64,000 nt of DNA, taken from the NCBI GenBank assembly GCA_019677205.1, contig JAAMXY010000191.1:1-64000 (forward strand). Direction: 5' to 3'. This document shows, in pieces, positions 23,602 to 34,091 of the stretch. Each line of letters opens with the position of its first letter. The stretch's first letter is position 1. The translations under genes were made by a program, and so were the position numbers. This stretch comes from Pinguiococcus pyrenoidosus. Taxonomy: Eukaryota > Sar > Pinguiophyceae > Pinguiochrysidales > Pinguiochrysidaceae. A model generated the notes under the pieces. It worked only from the letters and a program-made list of their open reading frames with translations, was not told the origin of the DNA and did no database searches.

Positions 23602-25185
23602 ATGCGTTCCCGGCTGTCTGCGCTCCTGTTGCTGTGCGTCTGCGTCCGCTCAGACGGCTTTCGACCTCAGGTGCGCCATGTGCGAGGCGCGCGCGCTTTT
23701 CGGGCGCTCACGCCCTCCCTGTGGCGCGAAAATCTTTAGGCGTCGCGCAGCTCTCGTCCGCAATGGAGCCAGGAGCTCTCCAGAGCGGTCAAAAGCGCGT
23801 TTCTAGCCACTAGCTTAGGATTGGGCCTGGTGAGCGCGCCGGCGCTGCGGCCACCGGCCGCCATCGCGGCGCCGGCGCCGGCGGGCAAGCTGAGCTCGGC
23901 TTCGGCCGCCGGCTCTCGGGTGAACAAGGACGCCGAGTCGCTGCTGCGCTACGCGCTGCCGGTGAAGAACAAGGAGGTGCGCGAGCTGCAGGCGGCCGTG
24001 GAGGACGTCAAGGGCCAGATCGCCATTCGCCAGTGGTCCGCGGGCACTTCGGACGTGCAGAAGGCCATGGGCGTGCTGAAGTCCAAGGCCGCCAAGATCC
24101 TGGCGGCGGTGCCGCAGGAGAAGCAGAAGGCCGTCCAGGGCCAGCTGGACATGCTGGGAGGCACGCTGGAAGACCTGCGCGTGGCGCTGGCGGCGGACGG
24201 AGCGGGCGAGGTCAAGGGGGAGACCAAGCTCAAGACCTGCTACGACCTCCAGGACAAGGCCGCCAACACGGTGGGCGCCATCGAGGAGAACATGATCCCG
24301 ACCAACTACCACGTCCAGGTGCCCAAGGAGTACAACAACCTGCCGCAGCTGGACGGCCGCGCCAAGGTTCAGTTCGTCTTCAAGAAAGGAGAGCCCGGCG
24401 AGGTTCGTGCGGCTTCCTGCCCTGCCCTGCTCTCCCTGCCTCTCTTCGGAGGCCAAAAAGATGGAAAAGGGATACCGCGCAGCTCACTCTTGTCTCTGCT
24501 CTGCATCGTCTTTGTAGAAATTCGATCTTGACGGGGTGCTCGTGGACACCGTGACCCTGGAGATGGTCGCGGACGGGTACAACTCGCCCATCACGGCGGG
24601 CAACTTCGTCGACCTGGTGCACAAGGGCTTCTACAACAACATGGCCATCAACCGGGCGGACGGCTTCGTCGTCCAGACGGGAGAGCCCAAGGACGCCACG
24701 GAGAAGACCAACGGCTACGTGCCGCCCGGCTCCTCCGAAGTGCGGCGAATCCCCCTGGAGATCGCCCTCCTGGCCGACAAGGACCCGTTCTACAGCACGA
24801 CCATCGACGAGGACGGTCGCGGAGGAGAGCCCTCGAGGCTGCCCTTCCAGAGCACCGGCGCCCTCGGTATGGCGCGCGCCGAGTACGACAACGACTCGGC
24901 GTCTTCGCAGTTCTTCTGGCTTCTCTTTGAGTCCGATCTTACGCCCGCGGGCAAGAACATGATGGGTAAGAAGATGCCTAGCCCCCAAGGAGCCAAGACA
25001 GAGAAGGACCGAGTCCCGTCCCTAACGCCGCGTCTTGCTTCCGTGCCAACCCAATCGCAGACGGGCGATATGCATGCTTTGGGTACACGACGAAGGGCGC
25101 CGACTACCTGCCCGCGATCAAGGCGGGCGACGTGGTCGTGAGCGCCAAGGTGCTCGACGGCCTCGACAACCTGAAGGCGCCGTAG
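23602..25185 (+). CDS. Thylakoid-lumen cyclophilin, CYP38/TLP40-like
   Basis: Four exons: 23602-23670, 23773-24402, 24518-24965 and 25061-25185, phase-consistent, 423 aa. Residues 1-18 are a signal peptide followed by SDGFRPQ, whose phenylalanine marks the plastid transit start in red-lineage complex plastids. A second hydrophobic stretch (AFLATSLGLGLVSAPA, about residues 31-46) is a lumenal signal. Residues about 60-210 are the helical PsbQ-like bundle (EVRELQAAVEDVKGQI ...). The C-terminal cyclophilin domain begins near 225 (VTLEMVADGYNSPITAGNFV). CYP38/TLP40 assists photosystem II assembly, and its isomerase site is degenerate in plants. Here the catalytic Arg-Phe signature is replaced by FYNNMAINRADGFVVQTG, fitting a chaperone rather than a strong isomerase. 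Confidence 0.9.
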
Positions 25186-25652
25186 TGGGGCATGCTGGGG
25201 CGTTCCGTGGGAGCGTGAGCATGTGGGGGCGCTTTCGTCCGGGAAGATCTCTGCGAGGTGAAACTGCAACAATGAACATGTTCTTGGTTCTCCTCGATCG
25301 AGTGTCCTGGATGCGAAATCAAGCAAAACTAGCTACGAAACCGGCCCGGGTTCCCTGCCTATCGCTACTGGAAAATTGCTCACAGGGGCACGCCACGCTC
25401 ACTCGCACAGACACGGATTCTCGTACTGGCCGGTTCAATCACCAACTACGGATCCTCCTTCGTAGCGTCGTCGTCTTGTCGCTGTACTGTGGTATATATC
25501 CCGTCGTCCTACATGTAGACCTCTGGCGTTCCTCTCTGCGAGTTGGCAACACTCCAGAGAGGGAGAGGTACGAAGCGCGCCGGCGCTCCAGCCGCGTACA
25601 AAACGGCTGGAGGCGACCGACGCGCCACAACGTTCGACAAGCATGGGTGGGT
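25186..25652. other. Intergenic, converging 3' ends
   Basis: About 470 nt between the cyclophilin stop and the stop of the minus-strand gene at 25653. No supported coding feature. Confidence 0.5.
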
Positions 25653-26531
25653 TCAAGACCTCTCGGACTCTGAACCGCGGGACTCGCCGGCGCCATCCGC
25701 CCCATCACGGGTGTGAGGACGGCGGGCGATGGGGCGGAGCACCCCGTGCAGTGCACTGCGAGCAAGGCGTTCGCCCAGCCGTGGAATCACCACGGCGTCA
25801 AAGCGGCTGGGCCCTTGGGGCACATCAAAGTTCGCCAAGGGCCTTATTCGCGGCGGCTCGGGGACGCCGCTGACGTCGCCCTCGAATGGTTCCCGAGGCC
25901 TCTTGGCGGGCATCCGGATGGGGCGCACCTGCCCACGCCGCGTGACCGAGGGGGTGCCGAGGCTGCCCTCGGCGACGCGGGACCGGCACACCTCGCGGCG
26001 AGCTCGGCAGAGAGACCGGGCCAGCGGCCGGCCCCGCTCGACCTGCGGAAGGCTGAGGCGACGCCGCAGGTCCAGCTCGGAGTCCAGCGACAGCGGCCTC
26101 ATGTCCAAGTCAAAGTGGCGCTGCGCATCGCGCGCTCTGGCCGGCGCGCCGGGCGTGCGAAGCGGCCGGATCGGCGGCGTCCGGAAGCTGTCGGGCGGGA
26201 ACGAGCTCTTCCGCGGGGAGCTGGGAATGCCGTCCGACAGCTCGGAGATGTCCTCAAGCTGCACCACGCGCGGATCCTCGGCCGGTGACAAGCTGCCCTC
26301 GGTGTCCGTGTCTCCGCCCAGCTCCACGGTGGCCGGGCCGCCCTCGTTCTCCAGCGCGTCCACGTCCAGGCTGCCGCGGTCGGAGCCGAAGGGGCCAGCG
26401 CAACTGTCTTGCGAGTCGAAGGACTCCACGGAGCTGTCGAAGTCCTCCACGTCGTCCGCCTCCAACACGCGAGGTCGGCGCAGAGGCATCGCCACCGAGC
26501 TGGGTCGCGCGCTGGGCACATAGGGCATCAT
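25653..26531 (-). CDS. Unknown proline/arginine-rich protein
   Basis: Single open frame of 292 aa with ATG-ATG at 26531. I do not recognise a family. The N-terminal half is acidic and serine-rich with EDFDSSVESFDSQDS-type clusters that look like casein-kinase sites. The middle has SP/TP sites (PSSPRKSSFPP, SFRTPPIRPLRTP). The C-terminal half is basic with a possible nuclear signal (MPAKRPREP). The whole is predicted disordered by eye. It could be a nuclear or cytoskeletal regulator, or possibly a chance frame in GC-rich DNA, although the codon pattern and length favour a gene. Confidence 0.5.
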   Translation of the reverse strand: MMPYVPSARPSSVAMPLRRPRVLEADDVEDFDSSVESFDSQDSCAGPFGSDRGSLDVDALENEGGPATVELGGDTDTEGSLSPAEDPRVVQLEDISELSDGIPSSPRKSSFPPDSFRTPPIRPLRTPGAPARARDAQRHFDLDMRPLSLDSELDLRRRLSLPQVERGRPLARSLCRARREVCRSRVAEGSLGTPSVTRRGQVRPIRMPAKRPREPFEGDVSGVPEPPRIRPLANFDVPQGPSRFDAVVIPRLGERLARSALHGVLRPIARRPHTRDGADGAGESRGSESERS

Positions 26532-28830
26532 GGTCGCTCAAGATACGGGCCAGGCACTGCCGTCCGCCTCGCCGCACGCGCTCCGTCTCTTTCTCTCTGC
26601 GCAGCGAAGGCGACAGAATGCGATTAGCGAGGAAGTGCGGCGCGGATGTGTCCCGTGCCTTGCACAGCAGGCATGAGACGCGCAAGGAATGCTTTTCGCG
26701 GGGAGAGGGAGGGGAGAGAGGAGAGAAGAGGAGGAGAAATCCCCACAAACGTCCGTCGCAGACAGTGCTTTTTCACCTTGTGGACTCCACTCCACTCGAC
26801 AGCTTTGCGCCGCCGGGTGTGCGCCCTGCGATGCGCAGACTCAGCTTTCGCGACGGGCGCGGTGTGTTGGGACTATGGCAGGTGTGCCGTGAGGCCCATG
26901 CGCACACCGAAGATTTGAAACTGGCGCGCAGGGAAAAGCGCGCGCTTGGAGTGTCTCGCCGAAGCCGCAAGAGAGGATCGCATCATCGGAATCGAGGATT
27001 GTGAAATGTCGGCGGGCGGCTTATGCCTGCCATATTTGGAGGACGGCCTTGCCGCGGGATTCGCGATGTACGGCCGGAGCAACGGGCCGGTCATTTGCGC
27101 GGGAGATATACTTCAAATTCATTGGCGTTTCGCGGATTTCCTTTGTGAAATCCTCCGAGCGGCTTTTTTCAATCCGTCGACCCGGGGTTGCGGCTCCTCC
27201 CGACTCGGGGGAAAACTACGATCTTCACGGCCATTGGCCCCGGCCGGGATGCAAGTGCTAGCAACCTCAGATCCGCATAGTGTAGCGCCGAGATGGCAGA
27301 ATGAGGATCTTCGATCAGCTTCGATTCGTCCAAAACTTGCCGCGGTCATCCCGCCTGCAACGCGGACTGAACTCTTCCGTGGACATCATTGGCCAGCGCT
27401 GCAGCTGATGCCCACCACAGCTGTCGGTAAGTTGAATCAGTTGCAATATCCTGTCAGGCCAGCCATTTTCCTGCTTATTATCAAGCTTTGCTACGCGATC
27501 ACATGAGACCGGCAGGTTACGTCAAAAAAATTGCCTTGAGCTCCCAGAACTTTTGGATCAATCAGCTGGCGCGCCCGGGCCGCGTGCTGGGGCCTGTGTC
27601 GAATGGAGCTTTAGGACTGCCGCCAGCTCCCGGGTCTCGGTGCCTGCGGCCAGTCGAGTCGATCCACGTTGGGCGGGAAAATGGAAGCGCATCGACACGA
27701 TTCCGTCGGTCGAGGGGATTCGCGTTAATCGACATGGCGCGAACCTGTGGAGGGACAGGATTGGTGCAACCCATTTCCAAGCCCGCCAACCCAGCATTAT
27801 TTCGCCCACAATCGCTTGGAATCGTTGGCACGGCATCCACGACGCCAAGGCGCCCGTTGAACAGGTTGGTCACCCGGCGCAGCTCTGCAGCTGTGGGATG
27901 CCCCCGGCGCATGTGTTTCGCACTTGCGCGAGGTCGAATGGAAACTGGAGGCAGCATCTGCGAAATGATCGAGTTCCGTGCGCTCCGCGCTGTCAAGCTG
28001 TCAACGAAAAAGACCCCAAGTTGAAGCTTATCCACGCTGAGCTTTTCCCAGGCCTTCAACAAGATACTCGAGCGCTCTCAGGGTCTGACACCAAAAGGAT
28101 TCGCTCTGCGGCCGCGCGCTTGCTGCGCGCTTGATTCTCTCCTCGCGAACCGGCCGCTTCCTCCAGCCAGCCGGCCGGAGCCTTGCTTTCGACGTCGATG
28201 CATCATCGCTTCAATCGATCATATCAGAGCGATATGGGCCGACCCTCCGGACTGATTTTACTACAGTCAGCACACTGTATTGCATCCCACAGGTCTTGGC
28301 CTGCTGCGCCTTGCTTTGATGACCGCAACTCAACGCAAGCAAGCAGCCAGAAGCAAGCAGCCAGCCAAGTGGCGGCGAGTCAAAGCAAGTCGCTCAAGCA
28401 TCATCCGCCCGGAGAGACGCACGATGCCAAGCAGTTGTTTGAGACGGGTCAGCAGTTGGGTGGTAAGAGCAGCGTTGCCATCTACAGGGGCCTCGGCTGT
28501 GGGCTTGGACTGGACAGTTCCGGCGGCTGGCTGCTGACGCAGGTCAGAGGTGAGGAATCGGGGATACTCGCACGATCGCCTCTCTTCCCCCAGCGGCTCT
28601 GTCTGTCACAGCTTGCGGACGAAACCAGCCAATCACGGGGCCGAACCTCCCCATCGTCTCCGTCCTCCAAACGTGTCCATCTGTCTCCGCCGCTATGCAG
28701 CCCTGCTACAGCAGCATCACCGCCGTCGCCCACTCTCTGTCCTTGAAGACCGCGCGCGCGGCGCTCTCAGATCCGCCGCCGCGTGTCAGCAGTCTGGACG
28801 CCTCGTGGCTTCGCGGAGTACAGGCGAGGC
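26532..28830. other. 2.3-kb gene-poor stretch
   Basis: The longest stretch without a supported gene. Open frames of 150-240 codons exist on both strands (for example 26946-27506 and 27488-28024 plus) but start on GTG or lack any domain, and base composition is less GC-rich than in the coding regions. A short tandem (agcaagcagcc) lies at 28337-28362. It may contain the promoters of the flanking divergent genes, an RNA gene or decayed repeats. I see nothing I can name. Confidence 0.4.
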
Positions 28831-30828
28831 ATGGCGGTGGAAGCGGAGGCGAGCGGCGCCGAGACGGCGCCGGCGTATCACTTGAGCGTGCACGAGTTGA
28901 TCAACGGGCTGCAGCAGGGCAATGGCCTCCGCTTCGGCGACTACGCGCGCTACCGGCGCTTTTGTACGCGCAAGCTGCGACGGCTGCGCGTGACGCACGG
29001 GCTCCAGTGCGCCAAGGGGAAGAGCTTCCACGGCTATCAGCTGAGCCCGGACGAGCGGCCCAGCGCCACTCATCTGCTGGTGCTGCTGCTGCTGGCCGAG
29101 CGCGCCTGGGCCTTCGCCATGGACCTGAAGGACAGCGGCACGGAGGACGACAGCTGGGCCAAGGCGGCGGAGAAGCGCCGGTTCCTGCGCCGCCTGGCCA
29201 AAGCGCACAACTGGGCCGATCAGCTGATGCGCTACGCCGCCGCCGCCGCGGATGAGCGGACCAAGCGGGAGACGCAGGCGTACGCGAGGTGGATGGCCGG
29301 GCACCTGGCGCTGGAGAGGGAGAGGTTCCAGCAGGCGCTGGACAGCTTTCGCGACGCGCTGCAGCTGTATGGCGAGCTGAGCCGGCAGGGCAGCGTCGAG
29401 GATGCGGATCTGTTCTCCCAGCGCATCGAGGCGCTCAGTCCGGCGCTTCGCTGGTGCGCCTACAACCTTGGGGACAGCGGCCTGGCCAACGACCTGCTCG
29501 GAGACGTGCTTGGCTCGCCGCCTTCCGCGGCGGCCGACGGCGAACTCGCGGCGAAGCTGGCGGAGGCCAGCATCCGGGACAGCGCGGAGGGCCGCCAGAA
29601 GCTGCGGTGGGGCGGACGCGAGCTGAGCATCATCGACTCGCAGACGGATGCGGTCAGGCTGAGCATCGGCAAGGCTTTCAAAGCCGAGAAGGAGCTCGAG
29701 GATCATCTGGGGAGGCCACCGATCTTCGCGACGGCGCAGCAGGTGGCGGCGCGCATCGGCCTGCCCCCGCTTTCTGCGAGCGCCAAGGGCGACGCCACGG
29801 CGGGCGGGGAGAGTGCTGACGAATTGGAGAAGGTGGAGGCCGAGCTGTTCGGCAGCATCTTCGATGACTTCGGCGATGCCGAGCGCGCCGTTGACAAGGA
29901 GGTCTCCAAGTTGAAGGGCATGGCCGCCGGCGAGCGGGTGGAGCAGTCGCTCACCGCGGCGAGCACGCTCAAGGCGTTCTTGGCCTGGCGCAGGATGCAG
30001 CACATGCTGCACCGCAACCTGCGCCTCGCCCACGGCCTCGAGGTGAGGTGGGAGACGGAGGCCAGGGCGCAGACCGAACGGCTCATTGCCGGCAAAGCTG
30101 CGGCACAGGAGGACGAGTCCTCGGGAACGGTGGAGGACCTGGTGCACATGTACCAGATCATGCAGACCCTGAGCCGCGACATGGAAGAGCTGCCCACGGT
30201 GAAGGACCACGACGAGCTGCTCAACCGATCGCAGGCCACGCAGGCGATCCTCCGGTGCTACCGCTGCTTCTACCTCGCAGAAAGCTACCTCAAGCTGGGG
30301 AAGGCTCGCGATGCGCACCGCCTCTTCGACCACGCGCAGAACCTCACGGGCGATGCGATCGAGGCGGGCAGGGCCGCGGCCGACGCCGTGCGAGACGCGG
30401 GGGAGGAAGGCGCAGAGGCGTCCAGCAAGATCTGGGAGAGCACCGTCACGGGCATGGTGCGGATGGAGCAGAAGTGCGTCGGCGCCAAGGCAAGAATCCT
30501 GGCGATCGCTTTCCTCAACAAGCAACGGGAGCAGCAGCTGCAGGAGGACAGCGACGGAGCTGGCGCGCTTCCGACAATGCCTGGCGAGCGAGACCTGCTG
30601 GAGCGGCTGGACGACTTCGATGACGGTGGCGGTGAGGAGACGGGTTGGCAGCTGCAGAGCGTGCCTCCGAAGCTGCGCGCCCTTCCCGGCAAGCCAATCT
30701 TCCTCGACATCGCCGGTCAGTTCCTGGACTTCCCCAACCTGGACGAGAAGGCTGGAGTCGTCTCGGACTCGCAAAAGGCAGGCGGCGCGGACCCGGGAAG
30801 TGGCTGGCTCTCCTGGCTCACCGGATAG
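28831..30828 (+). CDS. SRP68: Signal recognition particle subunit SRP68
   Basis: Single exon, ATG at 28831, 665 aa, close to the usual length of about 600-630. The N-terminal SRP-RNA-binding tetratricopeptide domain is clear: LSVHELINGLQQGNGLRFGD, YARYRRFCTRKLRRLR, HLLVLLLLAERAWAFAM and SPALRWCAYNLGD. The C-terminal part (LGKARDAHRLFDHA, then LRALPGKPIFLDIAGQFLDF) corresponds to the segment that binds SRP72. SRP68 with SRP72 forms the S-domain heterodimer of the cytosolic SRP, which targets ribosomes making secretory proteins to the ER. An in-frame GTG lies 48 nt upstream, but the ATG is the natural start. Confidence 0.93.
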   Translation: MAVEAEASGAETAPAYHLSVHELINGLQQGNGLRFGDYARYRRFCTRKLRRLRVTHGLQCAKGKSFHGYQLSPDERPSATHLLVLLLLAERAWAFAMDLKDSGTEDDSWAKAAEKRRFLRRLAKAHNWADQLMRYAAAAADERTKRETQAYARWMAGHLALERERFQQALDSFRDALQLYGELSRQGSVEDADLFSQRIEALSPALRWCAYNLGDSGLANDLLGDVLGSPPSAAADGELAAKLAEASIRDSAEGRQKLRWGGRELSIIDSQTDAVRLSIGKAFKAEKELEDHLGRPPIFATAQQVAARIGLPPLSASAKGDATAGGESADELEKVEAELFGSIFDDFGDAERAVDKEVSKLKGMAAGERVEQSLTAASTLKAFLAWRRMQHMLHRNLRLAHGLEVRWETEARAQTERLIAGKAAAQEDESSGTVEDLVHMYQIMQTLSRDMEELPTVKDHDELLNRSQATQAILRCYRCFYLAESYLKLGKARDAHRLFDHAQNLTGDAIEAGRAAADAVRDAGEEGAEASSKIWESTVTGMVRMEQKCVGAKARILAIAFLNKQREQQLQEDSDGAGALPTMPGERDLLERLDDFDDGGGEETGWQLQSVPPKLRALPGKPIFLDIAGQFLDFPNLDEKAGVVSDSQKAGGADPGSGWLSWLTG

Positions 30829-31306
30829 AAGTACCACGTGCGTGTGTGGCAGTAGCGCGGCGTCGCCATTCTGCGCCGCGGGGTGGGATTGGGATCGGCT
30901 CCGTAGCACTGCGCCCTCCTGGGCGGCATCCGCCACCTTGACCGTGAAGGAATGAGCACCGCTTCTATGTGATGGGATGTGTCGCTCTCACACGACATGC
31001 GCGCACACCATTGGATGCCATCGGATGCCATTGGATGCCATCGGACACCATTGGATGCCATCGGATACCATTGGATGCCATCGGATACCATTGGATACCA
31101 AAGTTTACATAGAGTAACTTCACGGACTGTCACTGGCCGAGGACCCTTCACAAAGAACGCATTTCAGGAGCCCACGTTGTTCAGCAAAGACGAACAAAAT
31201 CTGAAGCAACATCGCCCGGCAGGGAAGGACCACTCTCAGCACACGACGCTCGCCGTGGTCCTCCTTGCTCTGGTCGACGCCGGGATGCGGGGGCATCCGT
31301 GCTCAA
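30829..31306. other. Intergenic with tandem repeat
   Basis: Converging 3' ends of SRP68 (+) and the kinase gene (-). It contains the decamer tandem at 31007-31100 and is otherwise featureless. Confidence 0.5.
31007..31100. repeat. 10/20-bp tandem repeat (ccattggatgccatcggatg)
   Basis: About nine decamers alternating ccattggatg and ccatcggatg, with gacacc and gatacc variants. It lies about 180 bp after the SRP68 stop. Confidence 0.9.
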
Positions 31307-34091
31307 CTACGTGGTCGCCGTCGCCAATGCGTAGCGCTGCTTCAGGCTGTCTACCTCCTTTTGAAAGTTCGCGTCGGAGTTTACGTCCATCGATTTCAGC
31401 TGCTCCAGAGAGTACGCCTCTGCCCCAGTAATCTCTCGCTCTGCTTGCTTGAGAGCGTCTTGTGCCGATCCTATGATACTTGATGCACTCGGAATATTCC
31501 GTTCGTCACTAAACATGTCCCGCAGTTCCCCCACAGTCTTGATGCCATTTTCCCCCGGCCCGTAGTACAGCGCAGGCTTCGACTCGTTCTGGACTCCTTC
31601 TACCGCTTCGCCGTGCACGCCGTTCTCGCCCACCGGATTTGGTGCCCTAAACAACAAGATCCGCTCCTTGGCCTTCCGCTGCATCAAAGTGCTCACGACT
31701 TGGTTGATCGGGATGTCAGCGCAGAGAATCTCATCCAGTTGAATCAGGTAGGAGCCTTCAATTCAGGTGGGGAAGCAAGGCAGAAGACGGGCGGCAAAAC
31801 ACAAGAGGTCAGACGAGCGACCCGCCAAGGAGGAAGTCCAGCAGTGCGACGCTCAGCTCACCGATGGGCAGGTGCGCCAAGGCGCCATCCGTGCGGTTCT
31901 TCTTGATGATCGTCAGCTTTGAACTCTCGTAGCTCACGACCACGCCGAGGTCCCGTCCGGGGCCGATACGAACCCTAGATAGGAGGAACCGAAGCAACGC
32001 TAAGTCCGGGATGGCCAAGCGCCTCTGCAGAGCTGACAAAAGCGACGAAGGAGGACTACGCACCGGATGTCGCGGCAGCCAGGAGGTGGGGACCCTGGGG
32101 GGAAGTTGATCTTCTCATTCTCGGCGGAGATGCTCTTCGACTCGGGCATCGTTGGCTGGGAGAGCCGGCGGCTGTGCGAGCTGGCGGTGCTCTGCGCGTC
32201 ATCGAGGGGAGCGTCGTTCTCGCTCCAGCTTCGCGACTTCGGCAGCGACTTGGTGGTACCCGTCTTCGGCGGCTTCGGCGGCACGGCCGCGGCTGCGGGC
32301 GCCGCCGGCTCGCCGTCCTTCTCGAGCTCCTTCGTCTCGTCCGCGGCTTTCGCGCCTCCCTCGCCGCCTTCTTCGCCGCCGGGCATAAGGAAGCGGAGGG
32401 GGCTCAGGAATGACGGCATCTCGAAGGTCGCCCTGTCTCCACCGTCCTTGCTATCCTCCTGCTCGTCTGTCTCCTTGTCAGTGATACCTGCAGGATCTGC
32501 GCCGTCCTCCGGCACCGTCTCCATGGTCTGCTTGCCAGACTTCGCCGGGGACTTCTGCACTTCCACGGGCGGTGCGAGCTGTGCCGCTTTAATGCCAGCT
32601 CCTGCAGATGGGAAAGGGGGGGGAAAGGGAAAAGAGAAGAGCGTCGACAAGAAGAAGGACGACGACCATGACGACGACAAAGGGTCAGCTCCAGTGCACC
32701 GCATCCAAGGGGAATATCGGGAAGGCGGGAAGGCGGGAAGGCGGGAAGGCGAGAAAAGTGGGAAAGCGGGGAGAAGAACTCTGAGCGCCGCAGAGAAGGG
32801 AGAAAAAGACACCCCGGAAACACGAAAGCGCAGAAGAAGGAGAGAGCTCCGCGCACCTAGCTGCATTGTCTCCATGTCCGCCTCGTCTTCGTCCTCCTCA
32901 TCCTCCTCCGGCACCTCGTCGATCCGCGCGTGGGGGTCGTCAAGGTTGATCGTCCCCTTGATCGTTCCCCCCAGGGACTCCGGCATGACGCCCTCCGACT
33001 TGTAGCGCAGCACGGCCTTGAGGAGCTCCTTCAGGACATGCGTATGTCGCTTGCTGCCGGTGGTGATCTCGTGCACGCGCTTCTTGATGAACCTGTGCTG
33101 GAGCAGCTGCTTGGCGGTCGGCCGCTCGTCCGGGTTCTTCGTCAGGCAGGTGTTCACGAAGTCGTTGAACTCGGGCGTCCAGTCGGACGGCTCGGAGAGC
33201 CTGGCCGGCGGGTTGGCCGCGATGGCGAAGATGGCCCGCATCGGATTCAGTCCGAAGTAGGGCGGCTCTCCCTCCGCAAGCTCGATGGCCGTGATGCCCA
33301 TGGACCAGATGTCCGCCTTGCCGTCGTAGCCCTGCTCCTGGATGACCTCTGGCGCCATCCAGAACGGCGTCCCGATGACCGTGCGGCGCTTGGTGAGCGT
33401 GCTGGTGATGTTGGCGCTCACGCCGAAGTCGGCGACCTTGGCCTCTCCGTCCGCCGTGAGCAGGATGTTTCCCGCCTTGATGTCACGATGGATGTGCCGC
33501 TTGTCGTGTAGCACGTCCAGGCCCAGCGCCGTGTAGGCCATGATGATCTGGATCTCCGGCTCGGTGAGCGTGTGCTGGGTGGCGCACAGCACGTCGTCGA
33601 CGGATCCGCCGGCGCACAGCTCCATCATAATCCACACGTTCTCCTCCCAGACGTAGCAGCCGTAGAAGCCGACGGTATACTTGCTCTTACACTCGTCCAG
33701 GATGGCGATCTCGCGCTTCAGGTCCTCCAGGTCCACGTCCATGATGGGCATGACCTTGGCCGCGCGCTCGTCGAGCGTGATCCGGTGGATGACCTTGTAC
33801 ACGCTGCCGTACGAGCCCTCTCCGAGCAGCTCCTTGGCTTCGTAGTCGCGCTGCGGGTCCACGAAGTGCAGCAGCTCCCTGTCGAGTCTAAAGGGCACGC
33901 GGGGACCGGGCTCCCTGAGTGAAAACGGCGGCGTTTGGGCGGCGCTGGAAGCTACGTGGAACTCACTTTAAGCTCACGAGCGCCTCAGAAACGATGCTGA
34001 TGCGCGCATCCTCCGCGGACCCCAGGCTCGGAGACGCGCTCACGCTTCCGCGGATGCGCCTGCGGCCTTTGGAGCTTCGGCTGGAGTCCAT
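31307..34091 (-). CDS. MST/Hippo-like Ste20-group kinase with C-terminal PDZ-like module
   Basis: Five exons: 34091-33967, 33914-32857, 32601-32064, 31974-31862 and 31755-31307, about 760 aa. The kinase domain covers residues about 67-325: glycine loop GEGSYGSVYKV, catalytic lysine in RAAKVM, HRDIKAGN, DFGVS and the Ste20 signature GTPFWMAPEV. The stretch MRAIFAIAANPPARLSEPSD is most like MST1/2 (Hippo) kinases. An acidic linker follows (EVPEEDEEDEDEADME), then a Lys/Ser/Pro-rich region. The last three exons encode a beta-rich PDZ-like unit (RVRIGPGRDLGVVVSYES, GSYLIQLDEILCADIP, AKERILLFRAP) instead of a SARAH domain. The 255-nt intron 2 is stop-free and contains a tandem ggcgggaa repeat. Confidence 0.88.

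Noticed and set aside
28786-30936. 716-codon minus-strand frame antisense to SRP68
   Set aside because: Exact mirror of a well-supported gene; composition is that of antisense GC-rich codons, and no domain is present.
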